From: Xiheicaenibacterium sp046351325
GTDB taxonomy: Bacteria > Myxococcota_A > Polyangia > Polyangiales > Polyangiaceae
Length of the DNA: 64,000 nt
Direction: 5' to 3'
Assembly (NCBI GenBank): GCA_046351325.1
Contig: JAXLYR010000016.1
Location: 124,001 to 188,000 of the forward strand
A program made the position numbers and the translations under genes. Below, one piece after another: positions 45,148 to 54,084 of this stretch. Each line of letters opens with the position of its first letter. Positions within the stretch are counted from its first letter, which is position 1. Under the pieces are notes generated by a model. The model saw only the letters and a list, made by a program, of their open reading frames with translations. It did no database searches and had not been told where the DNA came from.

Positions 45148-46176
45148 ATGCGCGTCTTCGTCACGGGTGGGTCGGGTTTCGTCGGGGGTCACTTCATCCA
45201 GGTCGCGCGCGCGGCCGGACACGAGGTCCACGCGATGGCGCGCTCGAGCGAGAGCGCACGCCGCGTGCGGGCCTTCGGCGCGACCCCGGTCGACTGCTCG
45301 CTCGACGACGTCGGCCCCGCGCACCTCGCGGGGGTCGACGCTGTCGTCCACGCCGCCGCGCACGTCGCGGAGTGGGGCACGCGCGACGAGTTCTGGGCGG
45401 GCAACGTCACGGGCACGACGCGCATGCTCGAGGCTGCGCGCGCAGCAGGCGTTCGCCGCTTCGTCCATGTCGGGACCGAGGCCGCGGTGTTCTCGGGCTC
45501 GGACCTCGTCGACATCGACGAGGCGCACCCCTACCCCGCGCGGCATCGCTACCTCTACTCCGAGACGAAGGCAGACGCCGAGCGCCGCGTGCTCGCTGCC
45601 GCGAGCGCGTCGTTCGAGACCCTCTCGATCCGGCCGCGGCTCGTGTGGGGCCCGCGAGACGCGACGGTGCTGCCAGTCATCGTGCGCATGGCGCGCGAGG
45701 GTCGCTTCGCGTGGATCGGTGGCGGCGCAAAGAAGACGAGCGCGACGCACGTGAGGAACCTCGCTCACGCGCTCGTGCTCGCGCTCGATCACGGTCGATC
45801 GGGGCAGGCCTACTTCGTCGCGGACAGCGAGGTCCAGACGATCCGCGAGCTCATGACGGCGCTCGCGCGCACCCAAGGGGTCGAGCTGCCCTCACGCAGC
45901 TTGCCCACGAGCGTCGCGCGCGGCCTCGCTCGCGTCGTCGAGGGGGCCTATCGCCTCGCGCGTAAGAAGTCGACTCCGCCGCTCACGCGCTTCGCGATCG
46001 ACATGATGTCGAGCGAGATCACCGTGAACACCAAGAAGGCCGCGCGCGAGCTCGGTTATCGACCCGTGGTTTCGCTCGAAGAAGGGCTGCTCGAGCTCGC
46101 GCGAGAGCGCGATCAGTCGCAGCCCTCACCGCAGGTGATGATGAAGGAGAGGGTCGAGCCGACCATGTCCTCGTAG
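45148..46176 (+). CDS. NAD-dependent epimerase/dehydratase (extended SDR)
   Basis: 342 residues from ATG 45148. NAD motif 'VTGGSGFVGGHF' at the start, 'VVHAAAHV' near residue 72, and catalytic 'YSETK' (Tyr-x3-Lys). 'IRPRLVWGPRD' and 'THVRNLAHALVLALDHGRSG' match 3-beta-hydroxysteroid dehydrogenase/isomerase-like and sugar-epimerase-like proteins. The substrate is uncertain. Probably controlled by the divergent LysR. Its final 64 bases overlap the 3' end of the convergent TonB-C-like gene. Confidence 0.92.
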   Translation: MRVFVTGGSGFVGGHFIQVARAAGHEVHAMARSSESARRVRAFGATPVDCSLDDVGPAHLAGVDAVVHAAAHVAEWGTRDEFWAGNVTGTTRMLEAARAAGVRRFVHVGTEAAVFSGSDLVDIDEAHPYPARHRYLYSETKADAERRVLAAASASFETLSIRPRLVWGPRDATVLPVIVRMAREGRFAWIGGGAKKTSATHVRNLAHALVLALDHGRSGQAYFVADSEVQTIRELMTALARTQGVELPSRSLPTSVARGLARVVEGAYRLARKKSTPPLTRFAIDMMSSEITVNTKKAARELGYRPVVSLEEGLLELARERDQSQPSPQVMMKERVEPTMSS

Positions 46177-46703
46177 CCCTCGGGGGCGGGTGGGATCGAG
46201 CTCCCCACCTTCTTCACCATCGAGTCTCGCACCGCCTGATCGAAGCTCGTGTTGCCGCTCGGCGCGACCACGACCGAGAGCACCTTGCCCGTGGCGTCGA
46301 GCGACACCGTGACGGGGGCCTTCAGCTTCTTCTTGTCTTCGGGCGCGAGGCCGAGCCCCTTCAAATTGAGATCGCGACGGAAGAACGCGATGAGCCGCGC
46401 CCTGTATTGCGTGAGGAGCGCCGCGCCCTCGGGGTCGATCGTGGGCTCCGGACCGAGGTAAGGCGGCGCGCTCGTGGACGCGCTGACCTCCGCGTCCGGC
46501 TCGTCCCAGGCCTCGGCGACGATCGCCTGCTTGCCGGAGGGTGTGGCGCTGGCCGACGAGGTCGCGGTCGCAACTGCGGTCGCCGTCGCGGTCGCTACGT
46601 CCGCTCGCGGGCTCGCGTCGCGTGGACTCGGGGTGCACGCAGAGAGCGAGAGCGCGGCGCCCACCACCCACGAAGCCCCATATCCAGCCCGCGGCGCTTT
46701 CAT
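46113..46703 (-). CDS. Lipoprotein with TonB C-terminal-like domain
   Basis: 196 residues from ATG 46703. Lipobox 'LSLSAC' with Cys near residue 23, then an (Ala-Thr)n spacer. Residues ~95-190 resemble a TonB C-terminal domain: 'LKAPVTVSLDATGKVLSVVVAPS', 'SFDQAVRDSMVKKVGSSIPP'. The protein ends 'ITCGEGCD'. Freestanding lipoproteins of this kind are common in myxobacteria and are not linked to a transport complex here. Its stop lies inside the end of the epimerase-like gene (overlap 46113-46176). Confidence 0.85.
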   Translation of the reverse strand: MKAPRAGYGASWVVGAALSLSACTPSPRDASPRADVATATATAVATATSSASATPSGKQAIVAEAWDEPDAEVSASTSAPPYLGPEPTIDPEGAALLTQYRARLIAFFRRDLNLKGLGLAPEDKKKLKAPVTVSLDATGKVLSVVVAPSGNTSFDQAVRDSMVKKVGSSIPPAPEGYEDMVGSTLSFIITCGEGCD

Positions 46704-46761
46704 GGTGGCTCGGACCCTAGCACTGCGAGCGGAGAATTCGCGCCGCGAATACGATGGTGTG

Positions 46762-48489
46762 ATGCGAGCTCGATGGCTTGTCGTGATGGTCTCGGGCGTC
46801 GCGCTCTCGCTCTCCTCCCCGAGCGCCGCGATCAATGGTCCGAGCCCGGCGACCGCGCCGCCCGCAGCAATCTGGGGCGAGCTCACGCCGATCGAGAGCG
46901 CAGGTCCAGCAGCCGAGCGCGATCAGACGAGCTTCAACGAGTTCATGCAGAACTACGCGAACACGCGCCTCTTCGAGGACATGACCCGAACGGGGAGCCG
47001 CGTCGTCACCGCGGACAACTTCGGACTCTCCGTGTGGGACGCGACGCCGGGCGCGGCGCCCGTGAGCGCGGGCAACATCGACTATTTCGACTTCCCGTTT
47101 CGCGCGTCCGGGGAGGCCGCGAAGGAACCCGTCCAGGGCGTCGCTGTCGCTGACTCACCTGTAAGCATCGCCGCGCTCGCTTGCTCGGGCGAGATGGGCC
47201 TCGTACTCGTCGACGTCGCCGGTGCGCCGTTCGTCCGCTACCAGGACGGCGGCTCGGGCGGCCCTTCCGGCAGCGAGGTCACCGTCGCCACGTTCGCTGG
47301 CGCCCCCCTCGCGCTCTTCAGCACCTCGAACAATCTGCGCGTCTACGACCTCTCGGCGGCGACCGCCGCGATCGGCTATTCGGAGCTCGCGCCTGATCCG
47401 AACTCGGCTTATCCCGATATCTACCGGGGCTCGATCGATCTCGGCGTCGGGTTCAACGCCGTGAGGGCGATGGATGATTGGGTGATAGCGGCGCACCCGA
47501 CGCGCGCGACCCTCTATCTAATGACGGCGCCGACCACGCTCGAGCCGGTCGCGACGCTGGACGGCGCCTCGTTCGCTGCGATCGATCTCGTGCGGCACCG
47601 CGGCTCGGTCTTCGCCGCAGCCATGACCCAAGGGCTCGCCCCGCACCTGCTCGTCTACCGGTTGGACGACGTGCTCGCCGGCGCGACGACGACCTGGCCT
47701 ACGCCGGAGTCCGACACCGCGCTCGGCTTCCTCGCGAGCAACCCGCAGACGGGGGGTCTCAACCTGCTCACGGCCGACGGGATCCCTGCGGTCTACGTCG
47801 CGAGCGGGCGCGAGCCACCTCATATCTTGGACAGTGTGCAAGCCCCCGAGGACGCGCTCTTCGATCTGAGAGACCCGTCGGCCCCGCGCAGGGTCGCGCC
47901 GTCGGCGCCCCCCGAGACTTCGTATCTCGGGTGGGTCGGTCAATACGGCTGGGTGCGCCCGCGCGCCGCCGCCTTCATCGGTAGGACGCTCCATCGTGCC
48001 GCGGGTGGTGTCTACGACGCCCACGCGTGGACCCCACCCGACGAGCCGCCCGTCATCACGAGCGACGCGCCGACGACCTGCGCGTCCGGGGCTGACTATT
48101 CCTATATCGTGGAGGCCCACGATCCCGAGGGGGCGCGCCTCGACTACAGCCTCGATGACGGCCCGCCCGGGATGACGATATCCCCGAATGGGGTAGTGTC
48201 TTGGTCGTGCAGCGCGCCCGGCGCGAGCGCCGTTTCAATATCGGTGTTCGACGGGACGCTGACGACCTCGCAGAGCTGGGAGCTTACAACCTTGTCCAGC
48301 GGCGACGGCGGAGCCGGCGCCGGAGCCGGAGCCAGCGGCGGCGGGGGCGCTTCGGGCGGAGGTGGAGCCGGCGGGACCGACGGCGACTCGGACGGCTGCT
48401 CGTGCGGCGTCGCGCTCGGGAGAGAGAGCGGCGCGCGCGCGGCGGCCTTGCTCCTCTTGTCGCTCTTCTTCGTGCGACGGCGACGGTGA
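46762..48489 (+). CDS. Exported beta-propeller-like protein with MYXO-CTERM-type sorting signal
   Basis: 575 residues from ATG 46762 with a signal peptide ('VVMVSGVALSLSSPSAA'). The middle ~380 residues have repeating strand-turn segments with dispersed 'V-x-D/A-x-x-x-x-x-V' patterns suggesting a beta-propeller ('MGLVLVDVAGAPFV', 'NNLRVYDLSAA'). Residues ~428-510 look like a cadherin/putative-Ig domain ('PPVITSDAPTTC', 'PPGMTISPNGVVSWSC'). The end is a Gly-rich spacer, 'CSC', a hydrophobic helix ('AAALLLLSLFFV') and 'RRRR', the tripartite MYXO-CTERM pattern for surface anchoring. Function unknown. Confidence 0.85.
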   Translation: MRARWLVVMVSGVALSLSSPSAAINGPSPATAPPAAIWGELTPIESAGPAAERDQTSFNEFMQNYANTRLFEDMTRTGSRVVTADNFGLSVWDATPGAAPVSAGNIDYFDFPFRASGEAAKEPVQGVAVADSPVSIAALACSGEMGLVLVDVAGAPFVRYQDGGSGGPSGSEVTVATFAGAPLALFSTSNNLRVYDLSAATAAIGYSELAPDPNSAYPDIYRGSIDLGVGFNAVRAMDDWVIAAHPTRATLYLMTAPTTLEPVATLDGASFAAIDLVRHRGSVFAAAMTQGLAPHLLVYRLDDVLAGATTTWPTPESDTALGFLASNPQTGGLNLLTADGIPAVYVASGREPPHILDSVQAPEDALFDLRDPSAPRRVAPSAPPETSYLGWVGQYGWVRPRAAAFIGRTLHRAAGGVYDAHAWTPPDEPPVITSDAPTTCASGADYSYIVEAHDPEGARLDYSLDDGPPGMTISPNGVVSWSCSAPGASAVSISVFDGTLTTSQSWELTTLSSGDGGAGAGAGASGGGGASGGGGAGGTDGDSDGCSCGVALGRESGARAAALLLLSLFFVRRRR

Positions 48490-48503
48490 GCCGCAGCTAG
48501 TCC

Positions 48504-48524
48504 CGTGGAAACGAAGTTTCCACG
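48504..48524. terminator. 9-bp perfect hairpin after the MYXO-CTERM gene
   Basis: CGTGGAAAC (48504-48512), loop GAA, GTTTCCACG (48516-48524), 15 bp after the stop and 52 bp before the ATPase gene. No T-run follows, so it could be a terminator, an RNA-stability hairpin or an operator for the next gene. Confidence 0.45.
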
Positions 48525-48576
48525 CAAGAGAAATGGGGCCCGCGGAACAAAAGCGACTAGCTAGCATCGCGGCAAC

Positions 48577-50124
48577 ATGCAGAGTCAGCCGCCTCGCTCG
48601 ATCCCCTTCGCCGAGCTCTCGCAGTTTGCGCTCGACCCCGCTTCGGTCCGCGCGATGAGCGCTTCGTTCTGCTACCGCAAGCACGTCGTCGTGCTCGGGC
48701 ACCTGACGCGAGACACCGCGACGGCAACGGTGGGCATGCTCCACCCCGAGGACGGCGACCTCGTCCGCGTCGTCGCTCAAGCGCTGGGCCGCCCCGTGCG
48801 CCCCGTGCGCCTCAACGAGTTCGAAATCCTGAAGGCGCTCGATATCGGGTTTGGGCGCGCCGAGGCCGACACCTCTCACGGAGAGCGAGTGGCCCTCAAG
48901 GCCACCCCCGACGTGTCGTTCGCTGCGGGGCAGTCCGCGCCCGGGATCGTGTCGCAGCTGCTCGGGCACGCCGTCGCCGTCGGCGCGAGCGACATCCACA
49001 TCGAGTGTTACGAGTCCGACATCGACGTTCGCCTGCGGATCGACGGCGTCCTCCATCAGCTCGGCACGCCGATCAGCCTCGCGAACATCGACGAGGTCAC
49101 CGCGCGCATCAAAATCCTGTCGAACCTCAACATCGCCGAGCGACGCATCGCCCAGGACGGGCGGCTCATGGCGGTCTTCGAGTCGGCCGAGGGCAAGCGC
49201 CCAATCGACTTCCGCGTGTCGGTGGTGCCCGGCCCGTTCGGTGAAGACACCGTGATGCGAATCCTGGATTCGAGGCCCCTCGTCGGGCTCGATTCGCTCG
49301 GATTTCCACCCGCGATGCTCGAGGCGCTGCGCGCCGTGACCAGCAACCCCGAGGGGCTCTTCATCGTCACGGGGCCTACGGGCAGCGGAAAGACCACCAC
49401 GCTCTATTCGGTATTGGCCGAGCTCAACTCGGGCACCGAGAAGATCCTGACCGCCGAGGACCCCGTCGAATACCACTTCAACAAGGTCAATCAGAAGCAG
49501 GTCAGCGCGCAGATGTCCTTCGCCGACTACGGCAGAGCCTTCATGCGACAAGACCCTGACATCATCATGATCGGCGAGATCCGCGACGAAGAGACCGCGG
49601 ACATCGCCATTCGCGCCGCGCAGACTGGGCATCTCGTGCTGAGCACGCTGCACACGAACGGCTCGATCGGCACGATCCCGCGCCTCGGCACGCTCGGCGT
49701 CCAGCCTGGGCTCGTCGCCGACACGCTGCTCGGCGCTCTCTCACAGCGCCTCGTGCGTCGCGTGTGCGCCTCGTGCAGCACCCAAGTCGAGCCCAACGCC
49801 GCCGAGCTCGATCTCATGCGGCGCCTCGGACGGCTCTTCCCGGTCGTCCGCGGCGCGGGCTGCGCGGCTTGCCACCAAACCGGGTATCGCGGCCGACTCG
49901 GGATTTACGAGCTCTTCCTCGTCGACGACGCGATCGCCGATCTCATCAGCCGCAGCACTCCCGCCTTCGAAATCAGGCGTCACGCGCGGAGCCGCGGCAT
50001 GCGCTCGCTCTTCGACGATGCCTTCGAGAAGCTCGAGGCAGGGCTCACCACCCTCGACGAGGTCAAGCTGCGCGTCCCCCACCGCATGGTGCTCGAGGCG
50101 ACCGGCGAGGGCCCCGGCGAGTGA
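48577..50124 (+). CDS. GspE/PilB-type secretion or pilus assembly ATPase
   Basis: 515 residues from ATG 48577. N-terminal ~110 residues are an MshEN-like region. The ATPase core follows: 'GASDIHIECYESDIDVRLRIDG', Walker A 'GPTGSGKTTTLY', Asp box 'ILTAEDPVEY', Walker B 'DIIMIGEIRDEETADIAIRAAQTGHLVLSTLHTN' (in part), and a zinc site C-x2-C...C-x2-C ('CASC', 'CAACHQTGYRGR'). It powers type II secretion or type IV pilus systems. No partner genes are nearby, so which system it serves cannot be told. Confidence 0.93.
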   Translation: MQSQPPRSIPFAELSQFALDPASVRAMSASFCYRKHVVVLGHLTRDTATATVGMLHPEDGDLVRVVAQALGRPVRPVRLNEFEILKALDIGFGRAEADTSHGERVALKATPDVSFAAGQSAPGIVSQLLGHAVAVGASDIHIECYESDIDVRLRIDGVLHQLGTPISLANIDEVTARIKILSNLNIAERRIAQDGRLMAVFESAEGKRPIDFRVSVVPGPFGEDTVMRILDSRPLVGLDSLGFPPAMLEALRAVTSNPEGLFIVTGPTGSGKTTTLYSVLAELNSGTEKILTAEDPVEYHFNKVNQKQVSAQMSFADYGRAFMRQDPDIIMIGEIRDEETADIAIRAAQTGHLVLSTLHTNGSIGTIPRLGTLGVQPGLVADTLLGALSQRLVRRVCASCSTQVEPNAAELDLMRRLGRLFPVVRGAGCAACHQTGYRGRLGIYELFLVDDAIADLISRSTPAFEIRRHARSRGMRSLFDDAFEKLEAGLTTLDEVKLRVPHRMVLEATGEGPGE

Positions 50125-50139
50125 CCGAGTAGGCCGCGC

Positions 50140-50373
50140 CTACTTCTTCTTTTCCATGTTGTCGAGCATCGCCTTGCAGGCGTCCTGATTGCCCGCTTTG
50201 ACCGCGGCCTCGACTGCCTTTTCGCAGGTGTCTTTGTTGGGGCCGTCCTTCGAGCACTCGCTCTTCTTCTTGTCGAGATCGCCGCAGGCTCCACCCCCAC
50301 AGCCCCCGCCGAACGTGGCGAGCCCGACCGCGAAACACCCGAGAACCAACATCATCCGAATACCAGTCTTCAT
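50140..50373 (-). CDS. Small Cys-rich lipoprotein
   Basis: 77 residues from ATG 50373, with GGGAGG upstream. A hydrophobic signal with lipobox-like 'GGGC' near residue 25. The mature part is charged and helical with four Cys ('CGDLDKKKSECSKDG', 'DTCEKAVEAAVKAGNQDACKAM'), spaced for two disulfides in a helical hairpin. It ends 'NMEKKK'. Single-gene unit; function unknown. Its 50374-50596 upstream region, shared with the divergent gene at 50597, shows no clear further signal. Confidence 0.75.
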   Translation of the reverse strand: MKTGIRMMLVLGCFAVGLATFGGGCGGGACGDLDKKKSECSKDGPNKDTCEKAVEAAVKAGNQDACKAMLDNMEKKK

Positions 50374-50596
50374 GGATCCAACCTCCCAATCACGCGACTG
50401 GGCGCTTTGGCAGCTTCCGTGCCGAGCCACCCGCCGAGTGCGGGACACGACGATGACCGCAATTGCGCGGAACTCCTGAAGTCGGCTCGTCGGCCCGCGG
50501 GCGAGACATGTAGCCCGGTAATCAACGCTGTTGTTCGGCGTGTCACAGGCCACGCGAAGGCTGGAATCCGGGGGCCGAAACGACGATGCTCGGGAC

Positions 50597-51538
50597 ATGC
50601 TCCTTCGCGCGCGACTTCGGACTTGGGCGAGCGCCTGCCTATTCGTGCTCGCCGCGTGCGGAGACAGCACCGCGCCGACAGGCGCCGGCGCCGCGACCCA
50701 GGGCGGGGCCGGTGGGTCTGCGAGCAGCGCGGGTGGCGCTGGCGCGGGTGGGGCCGGCGGCGCGCCCGCGGCGCCCTTGATGATGGGTTGGAACATCGAG
50801 ACCTTCCCCAAGAGCCCCGACACCGTCGAGAACGTCCAGGCCATCCTCCGCAGCTACAAGCCCGCGGTCCTCGGCGTCGTGGAGATCGACGACACCCTCA
50901 CCTTCGACGATCTGGTCGCCGGGTTGGACGGTTACCAGGTTGTCTACAACGACGACCCGGGCGCGATCTCCCACGTGGGCCTCGTGTTCGACACGACGCG
51001 CGCCTCCGTCGGCAACCTCGAGACGCTGTTCAAGGACGACTCCACGTCGTTCCCGCGGCCTCCCCTCAAAGCCGAAGTGCACCTCACCCTCCGCGACGGC
51101 TCGGAGCTCGATTACGGGGTCATCGTGCTCCACCTCAAGGCGCAGCTCGACTCCGCGAGCGTCGAGCGTCGGCGCGCGGCGCTCCGCCGCCTCGACGAGT
51201 GGCTCCGGAGCGAGATCTCGCAGGGCGGCGAGGACCAGTTTTTCCTCATCGGCGACATGAACGACAAGATCGACGACCCGGTCGCCGACAACGTGTTTCA
51301 GCCGTTCATCGACGCGCCGGATCGGTACACCATCTTGACGACCGGCGAGGCCGCGTCGGGCGACTACAGCTATATCCCCTTCAAGAGCCTCATCGACCAC
51401 ATGATCGCGACGAACCCCGCGCTGCCCCCGCTCGGCGGCGAGGTCGCGAACGTCATGCACGTCGACGAAGAGCTCGCGAGTTACCAAGACACCGTGAGCG
51501 ATCACCGCCCGATCGGCCTCTTCTTCGGCGGTCCGTAG
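50597..51538 (+). CDS. Endonuclease/exonuclease/phosphatase-family lipoprotein
   Basis: 313 residues from ATG 50597. Lipobox 'VLAAC' (Cys near 21) and a Gly/Ala 'GGAGG' spacer. EEP fold motifs are 'MGWNIETFP' (Asn), 'VLGVVEIDD' (metal Glu), 'VIVLHLKAQ' (His), 'LIGDMND' (Asp/Asn) and 'DHRPIGLFF' (Asp-His). All expected catalytic residues are present. It is likely surface-anchored and may degrade nucleic acid or a phosphoester outside the cell. Convergent with the LysR gene at 51555. Confidence 0.88.
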   Translation: MLLRARLRTWASACLFVLAACGDSTAPTGAGAATQGGAGGSASSAGGAGAGGAGGAPAAPLMMGWNIETFPKSPDTVENVQAILRSYKPAVLGVVEIDDTLTFDDLVAGLDGYQVVYNDDPGAISHVGLVFDTTRASVGNLETLFKDDSTSFPRPPLKAEVHLTLRDGSELDYGVIVLHLKAQLDSASVERRRAALRRLDEWLRSEISQGGEDQFFLIGDMNDKIDDPVADNVFQPFIDAPDRYTILTTGEAASGDYSYIPFKSLIDHMIATNPALPPLGGEVANVMHVDEELASYQDTVSDHRPIGLFFGGP

Positions 51539-51554
51539 CGCCGCACGCGGAGGG

Positions 51555-52448
51555 TCAGGCGAAGAGCGCCGCGATGCGACCCGCCATGAACTCGACGAAC
51601 CGCGCCGTGAGGCTCGCGCGCTGAGCGCCTGCAGGGGAGACCGCGTAGACCGGTATCGGCAGCGGGCGATAACCGGGTAAGAGCTCGACGAGCTGGCCGC
51701 GCGCGATCGCGCCTCGGACCATCACGTCGGGGAGCGCGGCAGAGCCCACGCCAGCGACGACCAAGTCACGCATGGCCGCGGCGCTGTCGACTTGGACGCG
51801 AGGCGTGAAGGTGAGCTCGACGGAGCCGCCGCGCTCGCCGCGCGTGAGGGCGATCTGCGCAGGACGCGAGCTCAGCTGCACGAAGTCCCACCCCTCGAGG
51901 TCGCGCGGGGTGCGAGGTCTGCGAGCCCCGAGGTACCGCGGTGAGGTGACCAGCGCGCGACGCATTTCACCGAGCTTCTTGGCTTTGTTCGAGCTCGGCT
52001 CGAGCCGACCCAAGCGGATCGCGAGGTCGAGCCGGTCGCGGAGGAGGTCGCGCGGCGTGTCGCTGAACGAGAGCGTGAGCTCGACGTGAGGGTGCGCCTG
52101 GAGGAAAGCTCCTATATCGGCAGTAAAGGGTGTCTCGGCCAAAAACGCAGGCACCGTGACGCGCAGCTGTCCACGCGGGTCCGCGCTCCCGGCGCCGACC
52201 TTGTCGAGCCCGCGGGCCGCGGCGGTGAGCATCTCTCGGGCGCTTTCGAAGAGCACCTCACCTTGGGGCGAGAGCGTCACGCTGCGGGTGGACCTGTAGA
52301 GGAGCGGCGTCGCGAGGCTCCGCTCGAGCTCCGCGACGTGATGACTCACGACCGAGGGCGAGAGCTCGAGCGACCGCGCCGCGGCCCGAAATGACCCTGT
52401 CTCGACGACCTTGGCGAAGACCGCGAGCGCTCGCAGGTGCTCCATCAT
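51555..52448 (-). CDS. LysR-family transcription regulator
   Basis: 297 residues from ATG 52448 (a second ATG follows directly). Helix-turn-helix 'GSFRAAARSLELSPSVVSHHVAELERSLATPLLYR' in the usual place. The effector domain includes 'GQLRVTVPAFLAETPFTADI', 'LDLAIRLGRL' and 'VVAGVGSAALP', as in the CrgA/DsdC-like group. It is divergent from the SnoaL-like gene at 52541, with a T-N11-A dyad four bases from its start. Likely regulates that gene and itself. Confidence 0.95.
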   Translation of the reverse strand: MMEHLRALAVFAKVVETGSFRAAARSLELSPSVVSHHVAELERSLATPLLYRSTRSVTLSPQGEVLFESAREMLTAAARGLDKVGAGSADPRGQLRVTVPAFLAETPFTADIGAFLQAHPHVELTLSFSDTPRDLLRDRLDLAIRLGRLEPSSNKAKKLGEMRRALVTSPRYLGARRPRTPRDLEGWDFVQLSSRPAQIALTRGERGGSVELTFTPRVQVDSAAAMRDLVVAGVGSAALPDVMVRGAIARGQLVELLPGYRPLPIPVYAVSPAGAQRASLTARFVEFMAGRIAALFA

Positions 52449-52451
52449 TGT

Positions 52452-52464
52452 TCGATTCTATCGA
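52452..52464. promoter_or_regulatory. T-N11-A inverted repeat, likely LysR box
   Basis: TCGAT-TCT-ATCGA, a 13-bp perfect dyad of the T-N11-A form typical of LysR operators, in the 92-bp gap between the divergent LysR and SnoaL-like genes. Confidence 0.6.
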
Positions 52465-52540
52465 TCAGTGATGACGATGGAGCGCGACTTTTCAAACGGA
52501 TTAAGAGACCGACAATAAGGGCCTCACAAGGAGATCCCCA

Positions 52541-52957
52541 ATGCAACAAGAGCTCGCACAAAGCATCGTCGGCCCGTTCTACGACGCGTTGAACCAGCCC
52601 GCCTCGAAGGACGTCGCGACCCTCGTGGAGAAGGTGACGAGCCCCGAGTGGCGCTCTTACTCCGGGGAGACCACGAGCAAGGGGCGAGACGAGTTCATTC
52701 AGCAGGTGAAGGGCTTCGGCAAGATGATCCCCGACCTCAGCTGGGCCGTCCGCGAGGTGCTCGTCGCGGGCGACAAGGTCATCGTGCGGAGCGAGGCGAG
52801 CGGCACCCCAGCCGGGGACTTCATGGGGGTCGCCGGTGGTGGACGGCGATTCTCGATCATGACGATCGACATCCACACGATCCGCGACAACCGACTCGTC
52901 ACGGCGCACCACGTGGAGGACTGGGCGTCCGCGCTCCGACAATTGGCGGGCCGCTGA
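52541..52957 (+). CDS. SnoaL-like/ester-cyclase-like protein
   Basis: 138 residues from ATG 52541 with an ideal AAGGAG seven bases upstream. The NTF2-like fold is suggested by 'IVGPFYDALNQPASKDV', 'GRDEFIQQVKGFGKMIPDLSWAVREVLVAGDKVIVR' (in segments) and 'DIHTIRDNRLVTAHHVEDW', the pattern of SnoaL-like ester cyclases. Such proteins act as small cyclases, isomerases or dehydratases; the substrate is unknown. Probably controlled by the divergent LysR. Confidence 0.88.
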   Translation: MQQELAQSIVGPFYDALNQPASKDVATLVEKVTSPEWRSYSGETTSKGRDEFIQQVKGFGKMIPDLSWAVREVLVAGDKVIVRSEASGTPAGDFMGVAGGGRRFSIMTIDIHTIRDNRLVTAHHVEDWASALRQLAGR

Positions 52958-53055
52958 GCGCATTGGGGGCGAATCGAGCCCCCCGAGCCCTCGAGAGGGG
53001 AGCCGCGCGGTAGGCAGTTGACCGTGCGAGGCCACCCGGCCATCTTCGAAAACGG

Positions 53056-53991
53056 ATGGCGGTTTGGCTGAGAGACGCCTCGGGGATTCGGGTTCCCCTG
53101 ACCCAGGGCAGCCTCCTCATCGGGCGCGCGCCCTCCTGCCACGTGGTCGTCTCGCACCCGCGCGTGAGCAGACAACACGTGCTCATCACCGAGGTCGCGG
53201 GCGGCGCGCAGGTCGTCCCGCTCGGTCGCGCCCCGATCCACCTGCGCGGCGTCCCGATCGAGGAGCCCACACAGGCGAGCCACGGCGACGTCCTCGAGGT
53301 CGAGTCCGATCGCTTCGTGCTCGAGACGGCGCCCGCGTCCGAGTCCACCTGGATGTTGCAGGCGGGCTCGACCCAATACCCCATTCGGCGCGCCGGCTTC
53401 CGCATCGGGGGCGACAAGAGCGACGACCTCTACCTCGAGACCTGGCCTGCCGCGGGCGCGACCTTGTTCCCGGTCGTCGGCGCGGTCGTCGGTGAGATCC
53501 ACGCGAGCGTCGACGTGCGCGGCGCGCGCATGGAGTCGGGGCTCGTCCAAATGGCGGCGGGTACGACGCTGTCCGCGGGCGGCGTCACCTTGACCATCGT
53601 GCAACCCAACGACGTGCTGGCGACGGCCGATCTCGATCCGCTCCCCACCGCGCTCCACCTCGAGCTCATGCCGAACGGCGCCTTGCTCCGCATCACCCTC
53701 GAGCGCGAGTTCGCGGTGTGGCTGCCTCACAAGCGCGGCGATCTGCTCGCGGCGCTGCTCAGCCCGCCGAGCTCGCTCAAGGCCGGTGATTGGGTCCCCG
53801 ACGACATGCTCTTGCCTCGCATCTGGGGCACGGAGCCCTCGAGTCGCGTGCTCCTCAACACGCTGATTCATCGCACGCGGCTCACACTCAGCGCGGCCGG
53901 GCTCAACGGCCCGAACCTCGTCGAGCGCGCGCCCGGGGGCGGCTCGACCCGCGTCCGCATCGCGCGCAACGCCTCGACGCGAGTGATCTGA
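53056..53991 (+). CDS. FHA-domain protein with C-terminal winged-helix-like region
   Basis: 311 residues from ATG 53056. The FHA domain at ~10-95 has the phosphothreonine-binding residues: 'LLIGRAPSCHVVVSHPRVSRQHVLI' (Gly-Arg and Ser-Arg-x-His). A second FHA-like segment follows ('YPIRRAGFRIGGDKSDDLYLE'). Residues ~205-310 look like a winged helix ('LHLELMPNGALLRITLEREF', 'SSRVLLNTLIHRTRLTLSAAG'). It would be a kinase-responsive regulator, reading phosphorylation by the kinase encoded 94 bp downstream; the link is inference from position. Confidence 0.85.
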   Translation: MAVWLRDASGIRVPLTQGSLLIGRAPSCHVVVSHPRVSRQHVLITEVAGGAQVVPLGRAPIHLRGVPIEEPTQASHGDVLEVESDRFVLETAPASESTWMLQAGSTQYPIRRAGFRIGGDKSDDLYLETWPAAGATLFPVVGAVVGEIHASVDVRGARMESGLVQMAAGTTLSAGGVTLTIVQPNDVLATADLDPLPTALHLELMPNGALLRITLEREFAVWLPHKRGDLLAALLSPPSSLKAGDWVPDDMLLPRIWGTEPSSRVLLNTLIHRTRLTLSAAGLNGPNLVERAPGGGSTRVRIARNASTRVI

Positions 53992-54084
53992 AATCACCCT
54001 GAAATCAGACGCCAGGTCTCGGTCGTTAAGATCCGAGAGGAATGCCTCGCGACCCTTGCGAGGCGCCTCGACGACGAGAGGTGC

